Assembly (NCBI GenBank): GCA_902472315.1
Contig: CABRNM010000055.1
Coordinates: forward strand, 1 to 7,760
Length of the DNA stretch: 7,760 bases
Reading direction: 5' to 3'
Source of the DNA: an uncultured Collinsella sp.
GTDB lineage: Bacteria; Actinomycetota; Coriobacteriia; Coriobacteriales; Coriobacteriaceae
Shown here: positions 6,286 to 7,760 of the stretch, in pieces
Layout: each line of letters begins with the position of its first letter
Numbering within the stretch: position 1 is the stretch's first letter
Notes under the pieces: generated by a model
What the model was told of the DNA's origin: nothing
Databases searched by the model: none
What the model saw: the letters and a program-made list of their open reading frames with translations, nothing else
Made by a program: the position numbers and the translations under genes

Positions 6286-6384
6286 GAACCCGTCAGCGCG
6301 GCAATCTGCCTTTCAAGCCTTCGGGCATGACCATAAGGTCAATGCCCTCGTCTTTCAAGGCACCTTGCTCGCGCTGACGGGTTC
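6286..6384. repeat. 99-base imperfect palindrome between rnpB and yigZ
   Basis: GAACCCGTCAGCGCG (6286-6300) and CGCGCTGACGGGTTC (6370-6384) are perfect inverted repeats of 15 bp. Pairing goes on inward. GCAA (6301-6304) pairs with TTGC (6365-6368) past a single bulged T, and TGCCTT (6307-6312) with AAGGCA (6357-6362). At the tip, GGGCATGACC (6323-6332) pairs with GGTCAATGCCC (6337-6347) with one bulged A and an ATAA loop. No T run follows, so it is not a classic terminator. It could be the folded 3' trailer of the rnpB transcript, a mobile or dispersed palindromic repeat, or a small RNA. Confidence 0.8.
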
Positions 6385-6439
6385 TCGCTGTTGGTGACGG
6401 CATCATTGGCGTTTCCGTTCTTGTTGGCGAGGGCAATGG

Positions 6440-6459
6440 TACGGCCTTTGCCGTATTAT
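6440..6459 (+). promoter_or_regulatory. Possible yigZ promoter with small hairpin
   Basis: TATTAT (6454-6459) is a five-of-six -10 match about 40 bases before the yigZ start; no well spaced -35 is seen. It overlaps the right arm of a 6-bp hairpin, TACGGC (6440-6445) with GCCGTA (6450-6455). The rest of 6385-6499 is T/G-rich with no other recognisable feature. Confidence 0.3.
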
Positions 6460-6499
6460 TGAGGCTGTTTGTTGCTTTGCTTGTTGTTGAGGGGCTTTG

Positions 6500-7135
6500 T
6501 TGGACAGCTATTTTACTTTGCAATCGAATATTGAGGCTACGGGCGAGTTCGTTGACCGCAAGAGCCGGTTTATTGCCCAGCTGGTCCATATTGAGTCCGA
6601 GGATGAGGCGAATGCCTTTATCGAGACCGTTCGCAAACGTCATTACGACGCTCGACACAATGTTCCCGCGTGGATTTTGGTCGATGGACGCGAGCGTCAA
6701 AGCGATGACGGTGAGCCGAGTCGCACGAGCGGGATGCCGACGCTCGAGGTGTTGCGCGGCGCGGGGCTTAAAAATGTTTGCTGCGTGGTGACGCGCTATT
6801 TTGGCGGCACGCTGTTGGGGCCTGGTGGATTGGTGCGCGCCTATACCGCGGCGACGCAGGCGGCGGTGGCGGCTGCTCGGGAGGCTGGGCAGATCGTCGA
6901 GATGACGAGTGTTGTGCCTGTTGACGCGCATGTGGCCTATCCGCAATATGAGCAGGTGCTTCGCTTGGCCCAGGATTCGGGTGCCAAGGTCTCGGATACC
7001 GATTACGCGGATGCTGTGACGATTCATTTGGTGTTTAAGGCGGGGGAGCAGGAGCCGTTTTGCGCTAAGATGCGCGAGCTTATGGCGGGGCGCGAGGAGA
7101 TCGAGGCCGGCGCTCCCGAATTTGCCGAGTTCTAA
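6500..7135 (+). CDS. yigZ: YigZ/IMPACT family protein (UPF0029)
   Basis: Member of the conserved YigZ/IMPACT family. The eukaryotic relative regulates translation under stress; the bacterial role is not settled. 211 residues, the usual length. The N-terminal UPF0029 domain (about 13-120) shows KSRFIAQ (21-27), DARHN (50-54), SDDGEP (68-73), SGMPTLEVL (77-85) and VVTRYFGGTLLGPGGLVRAYTAA (96-118). A smaller C-terminal domain (about 138-200) follows. The loop that is commonly SDDGEPSGT reads SDDGEPSRT here, so Arg75 stands at a usually Gly position. The start is probably TTG 6500: GAGGGG (6489-6494) lies 5 bases before it. TTG 6497 in the same frame is only 2 bases from the SD. It stands alone, between the rnpB region and a terminator. 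Confidence 0.93.
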   Translation: MDSYFTLQSNIEATGEFVDRKSRFIAQLVHIESEDEANAFIETVRKRHYDARHNVPAWILVDGRERQSDDGEPSRTSGMPTLEVLRGAGLKNVCCVVTRYFGGTLLGPGGLVRAYTAATQAAVAAAREAGQIVEMTSVVPVDAHVAYPQYEQVLRLAQDSGAKVSDTDYADAVTIHLVFKAGEQEPFCAKMRELMAGREEIEAGAPEFAEF

Positions 7136-7138
7136 CGG

Positions 7139-7190
7139 CGACGGCCGGCGTGCTTTTGGATGGATCCCAAGCGCGCCGGCCGTCGTTTTT
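7139..7190 (+). terminator. yigZ rho-independent terminator
   Basis: CGACGGCCGGCG (7139-7150) pairs perfectly with CGCCGGCCGTCG (7174-7185). The stem extends inward by TGCTT (7151-7155) with AAGCG (7169-7173), including one G-T wobble. TTTTT follows at 7186-7190. It begins 3 bases after the yigZ stop. The opposite side has no T run, so it serves the plus strand. Confidence 0.93.
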
Positions 7191-7203
7191 CTGTTGCTGT
7201 CGA

Positions 7204-7650
7204 TTACTCGGCGAGCTGCTTTAGCACATCACAGGCAATTTCGACGGCATCGTCGATGCAGCCGGGGCAGCTGCGGAGCGGACCCTTGTCCGATCCGATG
7301 CCCTTGAGCGTGCCGCAGACGGTCGTCGTGTTCTTCTCGCCAAAACGCTTGGCGATTTCGCGCGACAGCTTGTAGGTCTGGCCCTTGGTCTTGGGGTTTT
7401 CCATGCCGTCGCTCATCACAAAGCCCATGATGGCCACGGCGCCCGAGATGGCGCCGCAGGTTTCGGTCATGCCGCCCATGCCGGCGCCAAAGCCCTCGGT
7501 GAGGGTAAAGGCGACTTGGGGGTCGAGCCCGACGGCGGGCGCGAGCGTGCAAGCGACGGCCTGGGCGCAGTTAAAGCCTTGGGCGTGGTATTCGGCAGCT
7601 TGAGCCTGACAGGCGGTGATGTCGAGCTGGGCCGTATCGATTTGCTTCAT
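7204..7650 (-). CDS. C_GCAxxG_C_C family putative redox protein
   Basis: Small cysteine-rich cytoplasmic protein of the C_GCAxxG_C_C family, thought to be redox-active or metal-binding; the reaction is unknown. 148 residues. Signature pieces in order: GFNCAQAV with Cys28, the Gly-rich GFGAGMGGMTETCGAISG with Cys65 in the CGAxxG core (53-70), VCGTLKG with Cys112, and CPGC with Cys128 and Cys131; Cys140 lies in the last helix. No signal peptide or membrane segment. ATG 7650 was chosen because AAGGAGA (plus-strand 7656-7662) is 5 bases upstream, and the family motif normally comes early. A second in-frame ATG at 7722 also has a GAGG 5 bases upstream and would add 24 residues. It converges on yigZ; its own terminator is not evident in the 68-base gap. 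No confident promoter was found in 7651-7760. Confidence 0.9.
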   Translation of the reverse strand: MKQIDTAQLDITACQAQAAEYHAQGFNCAQAVACTLAPAVGLDPQVAFTLTEGFGAGMGGMTETCGAISGAVAIMGFVMSDGMENPKTKGQTYKLSREIAKRFGEKNTTTVCGTLKGIGSDKGPLRSCPGCIDDAVEIACDVLKQLAE

Positions 7651-7687
7651 CGTTGTCTCCTTGGTCACGGTGTACTCGCCTATGGTA

Positions 7688-7698
7688 CCCGTGACGGG
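7688..7698. repeat. Short palindrome upstream of the redox gene
   Basis: CCCGT-G-ACGGG, five perfect bases each side, 38 bases before the ATG at 7650, in the presumed leader. It could be an operator or a small hairpin. If translation begins at 7722 it lies in coding sequence. Confidence 0.2.
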
Positions 7699-7760
7699 GC
7701 ATGTAATCATCGAGAGCTTCATGTATGCCTCGTTTTTATCTATCGAGCAAATGCCCAAGG

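Noticed and set aside
6459..6791. Hydrophobic frame near the yigZ start
   Set aside because: Begins like a membrane protein but only because the DNA is T/G-rich; most of it overlaps yigZ in another frame and turns into low-complexity sequence.
1..7760. CRISPR array, tRNA, insertion sequence or phage genes
   Set aside because: I looked for regular repeat-spacer units, cloverleaf ends and transposase or integrase motifs and saw none.

Overview
This 7.76 kb stretch reads as chromosomal DNA of a high-GC Gram-positive gut-type actinobacterium. A Coriobacteriia member close to Collinsella is my best guess. The grounds are the GC-rich codon use, GTG and TTG starts behind good Shine-Dalgarno sites, a short four-domain ribosomal protein S1, a class A RNase P RNA, and the look of the PTS, HAD and YigZ proteins. 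The organism call is inferred from style, not from a database match. I see no insertion sequence, phage gene, tRNA or CRISPR array.

Left part (1-3229, plus strand): a sugar-use cluster. A TIM-barrel sugar-phosphate isomerase/epimerase is followed after 7 bases by a PTS permease with fused EIIB and EIIC domains but no EIIA, then a strong terminator. A separately transcribed DeoR-family regulator follows, probably the local sugar-phosphate-sensing repressor. The sugar cannot be named. The isomerase has a TAA directly after its most likely ATG, so in this copy it may be silenced or may start abnormally.

Middle part (3230-5624): a HAD-family phosphatase lies on the minus strand, converging on the DeoR gene at a shared hairpin and diverging from rpsA across a 315-base intergenic region. 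That region holds candidate promoters for both directions and a long inverted repeat. rpsA starts at TTG behind an SD that can be masked by an upstream CCCC, and ends in a clear terminator.

Right part (5625-7760): a gene-free, hairpin-rich stretch (5653-5814) precedes the complete RNase P RNA gene rnpB. rnpB has a good extended -10 promoter placed so that transcription would begin at the RNA's own 5' end. About 17 bases beyond rnpB lies a striking 99-base imperfect palindrome (6286-6384). Then come yigZ (IMPACT/UPF0029 family) with a GC-rich terminator and, on the minus strand, a small six-cysteine C_GCAxxG_C_C redox-type protein.

The protein genes are ordinary. The parts that deserve attention are the three structured non-coding stretches (4174-4215, 5653-5814, 6286-6384) and the start-stop codon pair at 16-21.
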